Positions 31,577 through 39,413 of a stretch of 39,413 nt of DNA are shown here, piece by piece (position 1 is the first letter of the stretch; every line of letters starts with the position of its first letter). This DNA is from Caulobacteraceae bacterium (GTDB taxonomy: Bacteria; Pseudomonadota; Alphaproteobacteria; Caulobacterales; Caulobacteraceae), in contig JAFANN010000002.1 in the NCBI GenBank assembly GCA_019232665.1, positions 1-39,413 of the forward strand, in the 5' to 3' direction. The translations under genes and the position numbers were made by a program. The notes under the pieces were generated by a model, which was given only the letters and a program-made list of their open reading frames with translations, made no database searches and had not been told where the DNA came from.

Positions 31577-33088
31577 ATGACCCCGTTGTCGTCATACGTC
31601 CGGCTCGTGGCGGCCGGCTGGCGGCTTGCCAGGGCCGACGCTCTGATCCCCCGCGAGATCGAGCCGATGCTGCCCCCCTGGCCACGGACGCTGGCGGGCG
31701 TGATCAGACTCGTGGCGGGTCCGCAGGCGCGGGCGGGGCGGCCGGGCGAGCGTCTCGCCGCTGCGCTCGAGACGATGGGACCGGTCGCGATCAAGCTGGG
31801 TCAGTTCCTCTCGACCCGCGCCGACATATTCGGCGCCCAGTTTGCCGACGACCTTAGTCGTCTGAAGGATAGCCTGGCGCCCTTCCCGACGCCGCAAGCG
31901 GAGCGGTTGGTGGAGCAGGCCCTCGGCCATCCGATCGGAACCCTGTTCGAGAGCTTCGGCGATCCTGTCGGCGCCGCCTCGCTGGCGCAGGTGCACGCCG
32001 CCACCTTGCCCGGGGGGCGGCGCGTGGCGGTGAAGATCCTGCGGCCGAAGATCGAGGCTCAAGTGGCCTCCGACACTCGTGCTCTCTACCTTGCAGGGGA
32101 GCTCGCGCAGCGGTTCGTCCCTGGCGCAGCACGGCTAGAGCCGCGAGCCTTCGTCGCCACCATCGCCCGAGCCCTGCAGCTGGAGCTGGACCTGCGTTTC
32201 GAGGCCGCCGGGGCCGACGAGCTTCGCCACGCGATGGACCACGATGGCTTTATGCGCGCCCCCCGGGTCGTGTGGGAGCGCACCGCCCGGCGCGTGCTCA
32301 CCCTTGACTGGGCCGGTGGCGAGTCCCTGTCGAACCCGGAAGCCATCGAGCGGGAGCATGTGGATCGCCCCAGGCTGGCGAGCGACCTGATCCGCGGCTT
32401 CCTCGCTCAGGCGCTCGATCACGGCGTCTTCCACGCGGATCTGCACGAGGGGAACCTGTTCATCGACGCCGAGGGCCATCTGGTGGCAGTCGATTTCGGG
32501 ATCGTCGGCCGGTTGGGAGCGCCGGAGCGTCGGTACCTGGCCGAGATCCTGTGGGGTTTCTTGGAGCGTGACTATTCGCGCGTGGCCGAAGTCCACTTCG
32601 CCGCCGGCTATGTCCCGCCCCACCACGATCGGGCCGCCTTCGCCCAGGCCCTGCGCGCCGTGGGCGAGCCGATCTTCGGACGCCCCGCAGCGGACGTCGC
32701 CATGAGCCGTCTGCTCACCCAGCTATTTGACATCACCGCTCTATTCGACATGCGCCTGCGACCGGAGCTTGTTCTGCTCCAGAAGACGATGGTGACGGTG
32801 GAGGGCGTCGGACGGCGCATCCATCCCGGTCTCGACATCTGGGCGGCCGCCGAACCGGTGGTGCGCCGCTGGATCATGCGCGAGCTCTCGCCTGCGCGCC
32901 GCCTCCACGCCTTGGCCGAGGATGCGCGACGGGCGATCACCCACTTCGCCGAACGCCGGGTGGAATCGGTGTTCGAACGGCCGCGCGGGAGCCGAGAGAC
33001 ACTCCCCAGGTTCGAACTGTGGAGCTTCCTCACGGGGGTTCTGGTTGCGGCTCTCGCGTTCGCAGCGGGCGTACTCATAGTTCGCTAG
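31577..33088 (+). CDS. ubiB: Ubiquinone biosynthesis ATPase/kinase-like protein UbiB
   Basis: UbiB is an ADCK/COQ8-type atypical kinase-like ATPase needed for ubiquinone synthesis. The 503-residue product has the KxGQ motif (AIKLGQFLSTRADIFG), the Ala-rich nucleotide loop (GAASLAQVHAA), the Lys in RVAVKILRP, the catalytic FHADLHEGNLF and the metal-binding VAVDFGIVG. A hydrophobic C-terminal helix (FLTGVLVAALAFAAGVLIV) should anchor it in the inner membrane. It follows ubiE closely. Confidence 0.97.
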   Translation: MTPLSSYVRLVAAGWRLARADALIPREIEPMLPPWPRTLAGVIRLVAGPQARAGRPGERLAAALETMGPVAIKLGQFLSTRADIFGAQFADDLSRLKDSLAPFPTPQAERLVEQALGHPIGTLFESFGDPVGAASLAQVHAATLPGGRRVAVKILRPKIEAQVASDTRALYLAGELAQRFVPGAARLEPRAFVATIARALQLELDLRFEAAGADELRHAMDHDGFMRAPRVVWERTARRVLTLDWAGGESLSNPEAIEREHVDRPRLASDLIRGFLAQALDHGVFHADLHEGNLFIDAEGHLVAVDFGIVGRLGAPERRYLAEILWGFLERDYSRVAEVHFAAGYVPPHHDRAAFAQALRAVGEPIFGRPAADVAMSRLLTQLFDITALFDMRLRPELVLLQKTMVTVEGVGRRIHPGLDIWAAAEPVVRRWIMRELSPARRLHALAEDARRAITHFAERRVESVFERPRGSRETLPRFELWSFLTGVLVAALAFAAGVLIVR

Positions 33089-33108
33089 GCCCGGTCCTTG
33101 GGAGCGAT

Positions 33109-33131
33109 CCGCTCCGATTGCCTCGGAGCGG
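33109..33131 (+). terminator. Hairpin after ubiB
   Basis: CCGCTCCGA-TTGCC-TCGGAGCGG is a perfect nine-base-pair stem with a five-base loop, 20 bases after the ubiB stop and before the convergent lipoprotein gene. There is no T tract, so it may serve as a bidirectional terminator-like structure. Confidence 0.5.
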
Positions 33132-33156
33132 CGCTCACACTTCGCCGGAAAGCGGT

Positions 33157-33684
33157 CTAGCTCTGCTGAGGGTCGCCTGTTCCGCCGTTCGCCGGTTGGG
33201 CCTGACGGGTCTTCTGCTGCGTCCAATAGGCGACCCCGGTCTTCGGCTTGAACATGGTCCGGGGCGCCCCGTTTCGTGCGATGACCGCGAAGACGTTGGA
33301 CTTGGCGTCATAGAGCAGTCTGTCTCCGTTTGGCCGGTCGAGGCTCTCCACCCCGTTCGGGGGATGGTCGACGAAACGGTGGACGTCCGAGACGTATTCC
33401 GCCTCGCTCCGGGCGCCGAAGTCCCCGCCGTTGCGAGTGAACTGATAAAGGGCGTTCTCCTCGGCAGTGTGGGTGCGGTTGGCCGCCCACATCGGCTTGC
33501 CGCCGATCTGAGGAACGGGCGCGTCGCGAGGATCCGGCGAACGCGATGATCCGGCCGAGGCGTAGGCAGGAGCCGTTGCGACCCCCACAGCGCTGCTGGC
33601 GGCCACGGCCGATGGTTTTCCATTGCAAGCCGTCAAGGCGGCCGAGGCGAGGGCTAGGGCGCTCGACAGGCGCAGAACGTTCAT
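33157..33684 (-). CDS. Putative lipoprotein, function unknown
   Basis: The 175-residue product starts MNVLRLSSALALASAALTAC, a lipoprotein signal with the lipobox LTAC. After a Ser/Ala/Pro-rich spacer it has a compact domain: KPMWAANRTHTAEENALYQFTRNG, YVSDVHRFVDHPP, DRLLYDAKSNVFAVIARNG and TMFKPKTGVAYW. This pattern occurs in other alphaproteobacterial hypothetical proteins, but I know no function. The track start 33735 is upstream of the signal; ATG 33684 has GGAGAAAAG in front. It is divergent from coaBC. Confidence 0.75.
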   Translation of the reverse strand: MNVLRLSSALALASAALTACNGKPSAVAASSAVGVATAPAYASAGSSRSPDPRDAPVPQIGGKPMWAANRTHTAEENALYQFTRNGGDFGARSEAEYVSDVHRFVDHPPNGVESLDRPNGDRLLYDAKSNVFAVIARNGAPRTMFKPKTGVAYWTQQKTRQAQPANGGTGDPQQS

Positions 33685-33787
33685 GGCTTTTCTCCGATAT
33701 TGCTGATTAGGTGCAAGCGCGACTGAACTCAACAAATCGCAAAGTTTGCAGTTTGTCTAGGGGGTCGCGTTCGTCTAAACGCCGGGC

Positions 33788-35005
33788 ATGTCCGGGAACG
33801 ACCTCAGCCACGCAGCCCCACGGCGGGTCCTGCTGATCGTCGGCGGGGGAATCGCGGCCTACAAATCTCTGGAGCTGGTCCGACTGCTGCGTAAGGCGGA
33901 CGTGGCGGTCACACCCGTCCTGACCAAAGCCGCTGAGCGGTTCGTCACATCGCTCAGCCTCTCCGCCCTGGCCGAGAGCGAGGTCCGCACTGAGCTCTTC
34001 TCTCTCGCCGACGAGGCGAAGATGGGTCACATCGAGCTCTCACGCTCGGCGGACCTGGTGGTGGTGGCGCCCGCGACGGCGGATCTGATGGCCAAGGCCG
34101 CCAATGGCCTGGCCGACGATCTCGCGTCGACCGTCCTGCTCGCCACCGACAAACCGGTGTTTATGGCGCCGGCGATGAACGTGCGGATGTGGCTGCACCC
34201 GGCGACGCAGCGTAACCTCGCGACCCTCGCGGTCGATGGCGTGCGGATCGTAGGCCCCGACGAAGGATCGATGGCTTGTGGCGAGTTCGGTCCTGGCCGT
34301 ATGGCCGAGCCACCAGTGATCGCTCAGGCGATCTTCGAGGCCCTGAAGCCGGCCCCCCGTCCGCTCGCAGGCCGCCACGTGCTTATCACCGCCGGCCCGA
34401 CCGCTGAGCCGATCGATCCCGTGCGGGTGATCACCAACCGTTCGAGCGGCAAGCAGGGCTACGCCATCGCCGGAGCCCTGGCCGGGCTGGGGGCGCGTGT
34501 GACCCTTGTTTCTGGGCCTACCTCCCTGCCACCGCCGCCTGGAGTTGCGCGGGTGGATGTGGAGACAGCCCTGCAGATGAAAGCGGCGTGCGACGCGGCC
34601 CTGCCGGCCGACGTGGCGGTTTGCGTCGCGGCGGTGGCCGACTGGCGTCCGGACCATGCGTTCAAGCTGAAGCTCAAGAAAGGACCAGGCGCCCCGCCCT
34701 CTGTGGCCCTGGTGGAGAATCCTGACATCCTCGCAGGCCTTTCAGCCAAGGGACCGCAGCGCCCCCGCCTCGTGGTCGGTTTCGCGGCCGAGACCAACGA
34801 CCTGGAGGCGAACGCGCGGAGCAAGCTCGAGCGCAAGGGCTGCGACTGGATCGTGGCAAACGATGTGAGCGGAGAGGGGATCATGGGCGGCGACCAGAAC
34901 GAGGTGCTGCTGGTCACGCGCGAGGGGACCGAGCGGTGGGCGCGCGCAGCCAAGACGGGCATCGCCGCGCGGCTGGCCGAGCGGATCGCGGCGGCGCTCG
35001 CCTGA
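33788..35005 (+). CDS. coaBC: Bifunctional phosphopantothenoylcysteine decarboxylase/synthase
   Basis: CoaBC (Dfp) makes 4'-phosphopantetheine from 4'-phosphopantothenate, cysteine and CTP, two steps of coenzyme A synthesis. The 405-residue product has the flavin-dependent CoaC half with His81 ([13 protein letters not shown]), APAMNVRMW and Cys164 ([12 protein letters not shown]), then the CoaB half with [25 protein letters not shown], the LKLKK motif and the C-terminal [20 protein letters not shown]. The stop overlaps the dut start by one base. Confidence 0.97.
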   Translation: MSGNDLSHAAPRRVLLIVGGGIAAYKSLELVRLLRKADVAVTPVLTKAAERFVTSLSLSALAESEVRTELFSLADEAKMGHIELSRSADLVVVAPATADLMAKAANGLADDLASTVLLATDKPVFMAPAMNVRMWLHPATQRNLATLAVDGVRIVGPDEGSMACGEFGPGRMAEPPVIAQAIFEALKPAPRPLAGRHVLITAGPTAEPIDPVRVITNRSSGKQGYAIAGALAGLGARVTLVSGPTSLPPPPGVARVDVETALQMKAACDAALPADVAVCVAAVADWRPDHAFKLKLKKGPGAPPSVALVENPDILAGLSAKGPQRPRLVVGFAAETNDLEANARSKLERKGCDWIVANDVSGEGIMGGDQNEVLLVTREGTERWARAAKTGIAARLAERIAAALA

Positions 35006-35457
35006 TGGTGGAGATCGCGATCCGCCGGCTGGCCCATGCCGAGGGCCTGCCGCTTCCCGCCTATGAGACGGCGGGCGCGGCCGCCATGGACCTGCGGGCG
35101 GCGGTGGAGGGGGATTCGCCCTTCACCCTGTCGCCTGGCGCGCGCGCGGCCATTCCAACGGGATTCTGCATCGCCCTGCCGGAAGGCTACGAGGCGCAGG
35201 TGCGGCCAAGGTCGGGCCTGGCGCTCAAGAGCGGGATCACCTGCCTGAACAGCCCGGGGACTGTCGACGCGGACTACCGCGGCGAGATCAAGGTGATCCT
35301 CGCCAACCTCGGGACCGAGCCCTTCCACATCCGCCGGGGCGACCGCATCGCCCAGATGGTGGTCGCCCCCGTCACCCACGCCAGCTGGCGCGAAATGGAG
35401 ACGCTGGACCCTACCGCGCGCGGGGAAGGCGGCTTCGGATCGACCGGCGCCGCCTAG
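35005..35457 (+). CDS. dut: dUTP diphosphatase
   Basis: Dut hydrolyses dUTP to dUMP, keeping uracil out of DNA and supplying thymidylate synthesis. The 150-residue product has all five trimeric dUTPase motifs: [38 protein letters not shown] and [12 protein letters not shown] 35005 overlaps the coaBC stop (TGATG), so the track start at 34936 is not needed. The coaBC-dut pairing is common. It converges with dapB, four bases away. Confidence 0.97.
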   Translation: MVEIAIRRLAHAEGLPLPAYETAGAAAMDLRAAVEGDSPFTLSPGARAAIPTGFCIALPEGYEAQVRPRSGLALKSGITCLNSPGTVDADYRGEIKVILANLGTEPFHIRRGDRIAQMVVAPVTHASWREMETLDPTARGEGGFGSTGAA

Positions 35458-35461
35458 TACC

Positions 35462-36244
35462 TCAAAGCCCCAGAACTTCGCGCATGCCGTAGAGACCCGC
35501 TGGTTTGCCGTGGACCCACAGGGCGGCGGTGAGAGCGCCGCGGGCGAAGAGGGCCCGATCGCGGGCGGAATGAGAGAGGGTGATCGTCTCTTCCTCGCCG
35601 GCGAAAAGGACGGCGTGCTCGCCGACGATTCCGCCGCCCCGGAGCGAGGCGAAACCGACACCGCCGCGCGGCCGCGCCCCAGTGACGCCGGAGCGGGCAG
35701 CCAGGGCGTGCGCGTCCAGCGTCTCGCCGCGTCCGTGCGTGGCGGCCTCGCCAAGCAGGAGCGCCGTGCCGGAGGGCGCGTCGATCTTTCGCCGGTGATG
35801 GGCCTCGAAGATTTCGATGTCCCAGTCAGCGGCGGGAAGCCGCCTTGCCGCCTCCTCCACCAGGGCGGCCAACAGGTTCACCCCAAGAGAGAAGTTGCCT
35901 GCGCGCACGATGGCGATCTGTTTGGCGGCCTGGCGCACCTGTGCGTCCTCGGCGGGCGTGAAACCCGTAGCGCCGATGACGAGGGCCGGTCCACCGTGCC
36001 CGGCCGCCGCCGCGGCGAGGGCGGCGCTGGCCGAGGCGGTGCTGAAATCGACGATCACGTCGCAGGCGGCGGCCGCCGCGGGGAAGTCGGCCAGGGGCAT
36101 TTCGTGCGCGGCGTCATCCGCGGCTCCGGGACGGTCAAGCCGCGCGGCGAGGCGGACGTCGTCGCGGCCGGCGACGAGCGTCTCGACCGCACGACCCATC
36201 CGCCCGAGCGCCCCCGCCACGCCGATCCGTATCGCCTCAGTCAT
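35462..36244 (-). CDS. dapB: 4-hydroxy-tetrahydrodipicolinate reductase
   Basis: DapB is the NAD(P)H-dependent reductase of the diaminopimelate/lysine pathway. The 260-residue product has the dinucleotide-binding GVAGALGRMGR, VIVDFSTA, the IGATGF loop and the active-site signature EAHHRRKIDAPSGTAL (His149, His150, Lys153). The track start (36334) reads into repeat 1 of the flanking intergenic region; ATG 36244, directly before the Rossmann motif, is the real start. It is the last chromosomal gene before the phage genes. Confidence 0.96.
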   Translation of the reverse strand: MTEAIRIGVAGALGRMGRAVETLVAGRDDVRLAARLDRPGAADDAAHEMPLADFPAAAAACDVIVDFSTASASAALAAAAAGHGGPALVIGATGFTPAEDAQVRQAAKQIAIVRAGNFSLGVNLLAALVEEAARRLPAADWDIEIFEAHHRRKIDAPSGTALLLGEAATHGRGETLDAHALAARSGVTGARPRGGVGFASLRGGGIVGEHAVLFAGEEETITLSHSARDRALFARGALTAALWVHGKPAGLYGMREVLGL

Positions 36245-36291
36245 CGCGCGCCCCTTTTGTGGTGGGCGAGGCATACGACGCCAAGCAGAGG

Positions 36292-36330
36292 CTTGACAGC
36301 CGGTCGAGATAATGTTGCAATATGAAAACT
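36292..36330 (+). repeat. 39-bp direct repeat 1 at the chromosome/phage boundary
   Basis: This copy runs from CTTGACAGCC to TGAAAACT. It contains a perfect TTGACA, a 17-base spacer and TGCAAT, so it reads like a plus-strand promoter. The -10 part overlaps the near-palindrome AT-g-TTGCAA-t-AT. It matches repeat 2 at 36 of 39 positions. Confidence 0.75.
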
Positions 36331-36482
36331 CCAAACATGTGCATGCGCCGCGGGCGGCTTCAACGCCCAGGCAATGGAGTCACTCACCAAATTTCCTTCA
36401 ATGAGCGGCCGGTCAAAGCGGCCGCGGCCGCATGTTCGGCGGAGTGGGGTGACGGAAGCTGGCGGCCGCCGCGAAAGTCGGC

Positions 36483-36521
36483 CTTGACGGCCGGCCGAGA
36501 TCATGTTGCAATATGAAAACT
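36483..36521 (+). repeat. 39-bp direct repeat 2, directly before the terminase gene
   Basis: This second copy starts 191 bases after the first and has TTGACG in place of TTGACA; the last 20 bases (ATGTTGCAATATGAAAACT part) are unchanged. It ends nine bases before the terminase GTG, so a promoter here would give a very short leader. The 285-base gap 36245-36529 holds these repeats and nothing else I can name. Confidence 0.75.
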
Positions 36522-36529
36522 GACGAGGT

Positions 36530-38020
36530 GTGGGTTTGGCGGCTCCGACGAACCCCGCCCCAACTCAGAAGCGCTCCGGCGGCGGATCAGAGACTGATGC
36601 GCTCGAAGACGCGGACCCCCCGGCGGCTTGGGAGCCCCAACCTGGCCCGCAGAGCGCGTTTGTCGCTTCGACGCTGTTCGAGGTGATCTATGGCGGGGCT
36701 CGTGGCGGTGGAAAGACCGACGCGGCGCTGGGCGAATTCGCGAGGCACGCCGAGGCTCATGGCAAGGCGGCCAAGGGTCTGCTGGTGCGGCGCACACGGG
36801 TGGCTCTCGTCCCGACTATCGAGCGGGCGCGGGAGATCTACGGCGCCATGGGCGCCACCTGGCAGGAGCAGAAGTCGCGCTTTGTCTGGCCGAACGGCGC
36901 CATGCTTTATGTACGCTACCTCGACCGGGACCAGGACGCCGACGCCTACCAGGGCCACGACTACACGCGGGTCTATGTCGAAGAGTTGACGCAATTTGCA
37001 AGTCCGCGGCCGATCGACAAGCTCAAGGCGACCCTACGCAGCGCCGCTGGCGCGCCCTGCGCATTCCGCGCAACGTGCAATCCAGGCGGACCGGGTCATG
37101 CGTGGGTAAAAGCCCGCTATATCGATGCGGGCCCCTACAACATTATCGAGGAGAACGGCCTATCCCGCGTCTTCATTCCGGCTCGGCTGAGCGACAATCC
37201 GCGGCTGAGCGAAGCTGACCCACTCTATGTCGAGCGTCTGCGCCAGTCCGGCTCCGCCGAACTGGTCCGCGCGTGGCTGGAAGGCGACTGGAATGTCATC
37301 GAGGGCAGCTTTTTCGACAAATGGAGTGGGCGCAATGTCGTGCGTCCCTTTGCCGTGCCCGAGCTTTGGACCCGGGTGCGCTCGCTGGACTGGGGCTATG
37401 CAGCTCCTTTCAGCGTCGGCTGGTGGGCGGTGGCCTCTGATGACACCACCGCCGATAGCGACGTTGGCCCCCTGGTCATTCCACGCGGGGCGCTGGTGCG
37501 CTACCGCGAGTGGTACGGCTCGACCGGACGGCCCAACCAGGGCCTGAGGCTGGAGGCCGAGGCGGTCGCCAACGGCATCGTCGAGCGCGAGCGCGGCGAG
37601 AAGATCCACAATGCGGTGGCTGACCCCGCCATCTTCAGCACGCAGGGTGGCCCCTCCATCGGCGAACGGCTGCGCGTGGCGGGCGTCTGGTTCAGACCCG
37701 CGGACAACACGCGCGTCGGCAAGGCCGGCGCCCTGTCGGGGTGGGATCAGATGCGGGCGCGGATCGCGGGCCAGGGGAAGGGACCGATGCTATTTGTCTT
37801 CGATACCTGCCGCGACTTCATCCGCACCGTGCCGGTGCTGCAGCACGACCCGGACCGGCCAGAGGACCTCGACACCACGGCCGAGGACCACGTCGCTGAT
37901 GAGGCGCGCTATGCGTGCCTCTCGCGACCGCTGACCGCTGGGCCGCCAGTCGTCCCGTCCAATCCGCGCGACCTGTGGGGACGGGCCGCTAAGCCGCCGG
38001 TCAACTGGAAGGTCGCCTGA
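36530..38020 (+). CDS. Phage terminase large subunit
   Basis: The terminase large subunit drives phage DNA into the prohead with its ATPase and cuts it with its nuclease. The 496-residue product has Walker A GGARGGGKT (55-63), a Walker B-like strand RVYVEELTQF with Glu-Glu where Asp-Glu is usual, and the coupling motif TCNPGGPGH. The RNase H-like nuclease follows with acidic residues in SLDWGYAAP (Asp287), AVADPAIF (Asp365) and TTAEDHVADEARYA (Asp453, Asp457). All parts are intact. GTG 36530 follows GACGAGG; a Pro/Ser-rich stretch of about 40 residues precedes the ATPase. Confidence 0.93.
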   Translation: MGLAAPTNPAPTQKRSGGGSETDALEDADPPAAWEPQPGPQSAFVASTLFEVIYGGARGGGKTDAALGEFARHAEAHGKAAKGLLVRRTRVALVPTIERAREIYGAMGATWQEQKSRFVWPNGAMLYVRYLDRDQDADAYQGHDYTRVYVEELTQFASPRPIDKLKATLRSAAGAPCAFRATCNPGGPGHAWVKARYIDAGPYNIIEENGLSRVFIPARLSDNPRLSEADPLYVERLRQSGSAELVRAWLEGDWNVIEGSFFDKWSGRNVVRPFAVPELWTRVRSLDWGYAAPFSVGWWAVASDDTTADSDVGPLVIPRGALVRYREWYGSTGRPNQGLRLEAEAVANGIVERERGEKIHNAVADPAIFSTQGGPSIGERLRVAGVWFRPADNTRVGKAGALSGWDQMRARIAGQGKGPMLFVFDTCRDFIRTVPVLQHDPDRPEDLDTTAEDHVADEARYACLSRPLTAGPPVVPSNPRDLWGRAAKPPVNWKVA

Positions 38021-38022
38021 AG

Positions 38023-39413
38023 ATGCAGGGATCGGCGTCAGGCATGGATACGAGGCGGGACCGCGCTCGCTCGCTGGCCCAGCGTCAGCGCGACGCCGGC
38101 GGCGAGCCTGCTGACCGACCCGCCCAGCCCTCACAGGATGCGTCCGGCGGAATCACTTCCGGTCCGGCGGAGAGCGCGGCGACCGAGCTTCCCGACCTCA
38201 ACCGACTCAAACGGTACTTCACCGAACACGAACAGCTGACCTATGAGGCGCGGCGTAATAGCCTGACGTCCATAGACTATTACGACTCCGACCAGTTCAC
38301 ACGCGAGGAGCTGGCCGAGCTGCACGCCCGTGGCCAGCCGGCGATCGTGATCAACCGCATCAAGCCGGCGATCAACGGCATCATCGGGGTCACCGAGCGG
38401 GGCCGATCCGATCCGAAGGCCTGGCCACGCAATCCCGTCGACGCGGACAGCGCCGACGTGGCGACCGACGTCCTGCGCTACATCGGCGACTACAATCGCT
38501 TCCGCCGCATCAAGCAGGATGTGTTCCGCGACATCCTCGTGCCTGGCACCGGCGCGGCTCTGATCGGCGCCGACGCGGACAGCCAGGTGACGATCACCCA
38601 GATCCGCTGGGAGGAATTCTTCTTTGACGCCCGCAGCCGGCGCCCGGACCTCAAGGACGCGCGGTATCTCGGCGTCGCCAAGTGGATGTACGCCGATGAC
38701 GTGGTCGCCCTTTATCCCGGCCGCGCGCGGGAGGTGGAACTCAGCGTGGAAAACACGCCGCTGGGCGGCGGCGGGATTGTTCCAGATCAGAGCTTCCAGG
38801 ACCGGCCGCTGAACGGGCCGGGCACTGGCGGAGCCTGGATCGATCCCAGGCTCCGCCGCCTGCTGGTGGTGGAGATGTACTGGCGCGACGGCGGTGTGTG
38901 GAACCGATCGGTGTTCACCGGAACGGACATCCTCGAGCATGGGCCAAGCCCGTATCTCGACCACAAGGGCCGGCCAGATTGCCCGATCGAGGCCCAGAGC
39001 GCTTATGTCCGCCGCGACAACGGCCGCTACGGCGCGGTGTGGGATATGATCGGGCCGCAGGACGAGATCAACAAACGCCGCGCCAAGAGCCTGCACCTGC
39101 TCACCGTCACCAGGCTGGAAGCCAAGGATCCCAGCGCCGTGAACATCGACGCGGACGTGGCGCGCAAGGAAGCGGCGCGGCCGGACGGGGTGCTGCCGCT
39201 CGGCTGGGGCATCGCGCCGAACACCGCCGAGTTCCAGGGCAACATGGAGATGATGTCCGAGGCCAAGGCCGAGATCGAGCGGATGGGCCCCAACCCGGCT
39301 GTGCTCGGCCGCAACAGCGAGGACTCCTCGGGCCGGGCCCTGCTGGCGCGCCAGCAGTCGGGCCTGGTGGAGATGGCGAACCTCTACGGCGCGCTGGAGG
39401 ACTGGGAGCTGCG
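38023..39413 (+). CDS. P22-type phage portal protein (3' end outside window)
   Basis: The plus-strand frame from ATG 38023 is open to the right edge (463 codons) but is missing from the ORF track because it has no stop in the window. After a polar N-terminal stretch it reads YFTEHEQLTYEARRNSLTS, QPAIVINRIKPAINGIIGV, FRRIKQDVFRDILVPGTGAA, ITQIRWEEFFFDARSRRPD, MIGPQDEINKRRAKSLH and MGPNPAVLGRNSEDSSGRAL. These are the marks of the P22-like portal family, the dodecameric ring through which DNA enters the capsid. It starts two bases after the terminase stop. Confidence 0.88.
   Translation, partial: MQGSASGMDTRRDRARSLAQRQRDAGGEPADRPAQPSQDASGGITSGPAESAATELPDLNRLKRYFTEHEQLTYEARRNSLTSIDYYDSDQFTREELAELHARGQPAIVINRIKPAINGIIGVTERGRSDPKAWPRNPVDADSADVATDVLRYIGDYNRFRRIKQDVFRDILVPGTGAALIGADADSQVTITQIRWEEFFFDARSRRPDLKDARYLGVAKWMYADDVVALYPGRAREVELSVENTPLGGGGIVPDQSFQDRPLNGPGTGGAWIDPRLRRLLVVEMYWRDGGVWNRSVFTGTDILEHGPSPYLDHKGRPDCPIEAQSAYVRRDNGRYGAVWDMIGPQDEINKRRAKSLHLLTVTRLEAKDPSAVNIDADVARKEAARPDGVLPLGWGIAPNTAEFQGNMEMMSEAKAEIERMGPNPAVLGRNSEDSSGRALLARQQSGLVEMANLYGALEDWEL

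Larger units (their letters stand above)
36530..39413 (+). mobile_element. Prophage or phage-like packaging module, left part
   Basis: Terminase large subunit and portal genes in the standard packaging order begin 285 bases after dapB and continue past the window. No integrase, repressor or small terminase is visible on this side, and there is no tRNA at the boundary. Whether this is a full prophage, a remnant or a gene-transfer-agent-like cluster cannot be told from the window. Confidence 0.75.

Noticed and set aside
36322-36516. 64-aa plus-strand ORF between the two 39-bp repeats
   Set aside because: It starts inside repeat 1 and ends inside repeat 2, has no ribosome site and a biased composition; a small phage gene cannot be fully excluded, but nothing supports it.
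38131-39096. 321-aa minus-strand ORF in the phage region
   Set aside because: It is the shadow of the plus-strand portal gene, which the track omitted because it has no stop in the window.

Overview
The window is very GC-rich chromosomal DNA from an alphaproteobacterium, most likely a member of the Caulobacteraceae (Caulobacter/Phenylobacterium-like). The case rests on gene content and order: an obgE-proB-nadD-rsfS-rlmH-ctpA-rppH run, a split F1 operon atpHAGDC without the F0 genes, and an origin-type block with dnaJ, dnaK, dnaA, rpsT, mutM, ubiE, ubiB, coaBC and dut close together. No rRNA, tRNA, CRISPR array or insertion sequence was seen.

Layout. (1) 1-7.5 kb, plus strand: the 3' part of lnt, then trmB, obgE, proB, nadD, rsfS, rlmH, ctpA and rppH. 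These are tightly packed housekeeping genes with several stop/start overlaps, two of which imply CTG start codons. (2) 7.6-9.8 kb: an alpha/beta hydrolase on plus, facing a VOC-fold protein, a small CBU_0592-type membrane protein and a secreted Pro/Ala-rich protein on minus. (3) 9.9-14.7 kb, minus: the F1 ATP synthase operon with an unusually short epsilon subunit. (4) 15.0-19.4 kb: a DUF1330 protein (plus), a two-gene polysaccharide-type unit (HAD-IIIC/FkbH-like protein with an N-terminal cysteine cluster, then a NodB-type deacetylase; minus), a ferritin-like protein and a DUF6481 protein (plus). (5) 19.5-22.3 kb, minus: a catabolic-looking pair, an N-acyl-D-amino-acid-deacylase-like amidohydrolase and a TauD-family dioxygenase, with a TetR/PsrA-type dyad upstream. 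(6) 22.4-29.7 kb: dnaK-dnaJ (minus), alkB and a dienelactone hydrolase (plus), then dnaA and rpsT (minus). (7) 29.8-36.2 kb: mutM (minus), ubiE-ubiB (plus), a lipoprotein (minus), coaBC-dut (plus) and dapB (minus). (8) 36.5 kb to the end, plus: phage terminase large subunit and a P22-type portal gene that runs off the window and is absent from the ORF track.

How the parts fit. Most of the window is core metabolism and cell biology: ribosome maturation, tRNA and rRNA methylation, ATP synthesis, replication initiation, protein folding, ubiquinone, coenzyme A and dUTP metabolism. The parts that are not ordinary are: a ~114-bp, two-hairpin intergenic repeat present twice, each time between convergent genes; two nearly identical 39-bp repeats with a promoter-like and dyad structure at the chromosome/phage boundary; the cysteine-cluster HAD-IIIC protein; the dyad-bearing dnaA upstream region, which lacks GANTC sites; and the dyad in front of the amidohydrolase. 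I did not find a clearly new multi-gene system. The strongest candidates for something undescribed are the 39-bp repeat pair and the HAD-IIIC/deacetylase unit.
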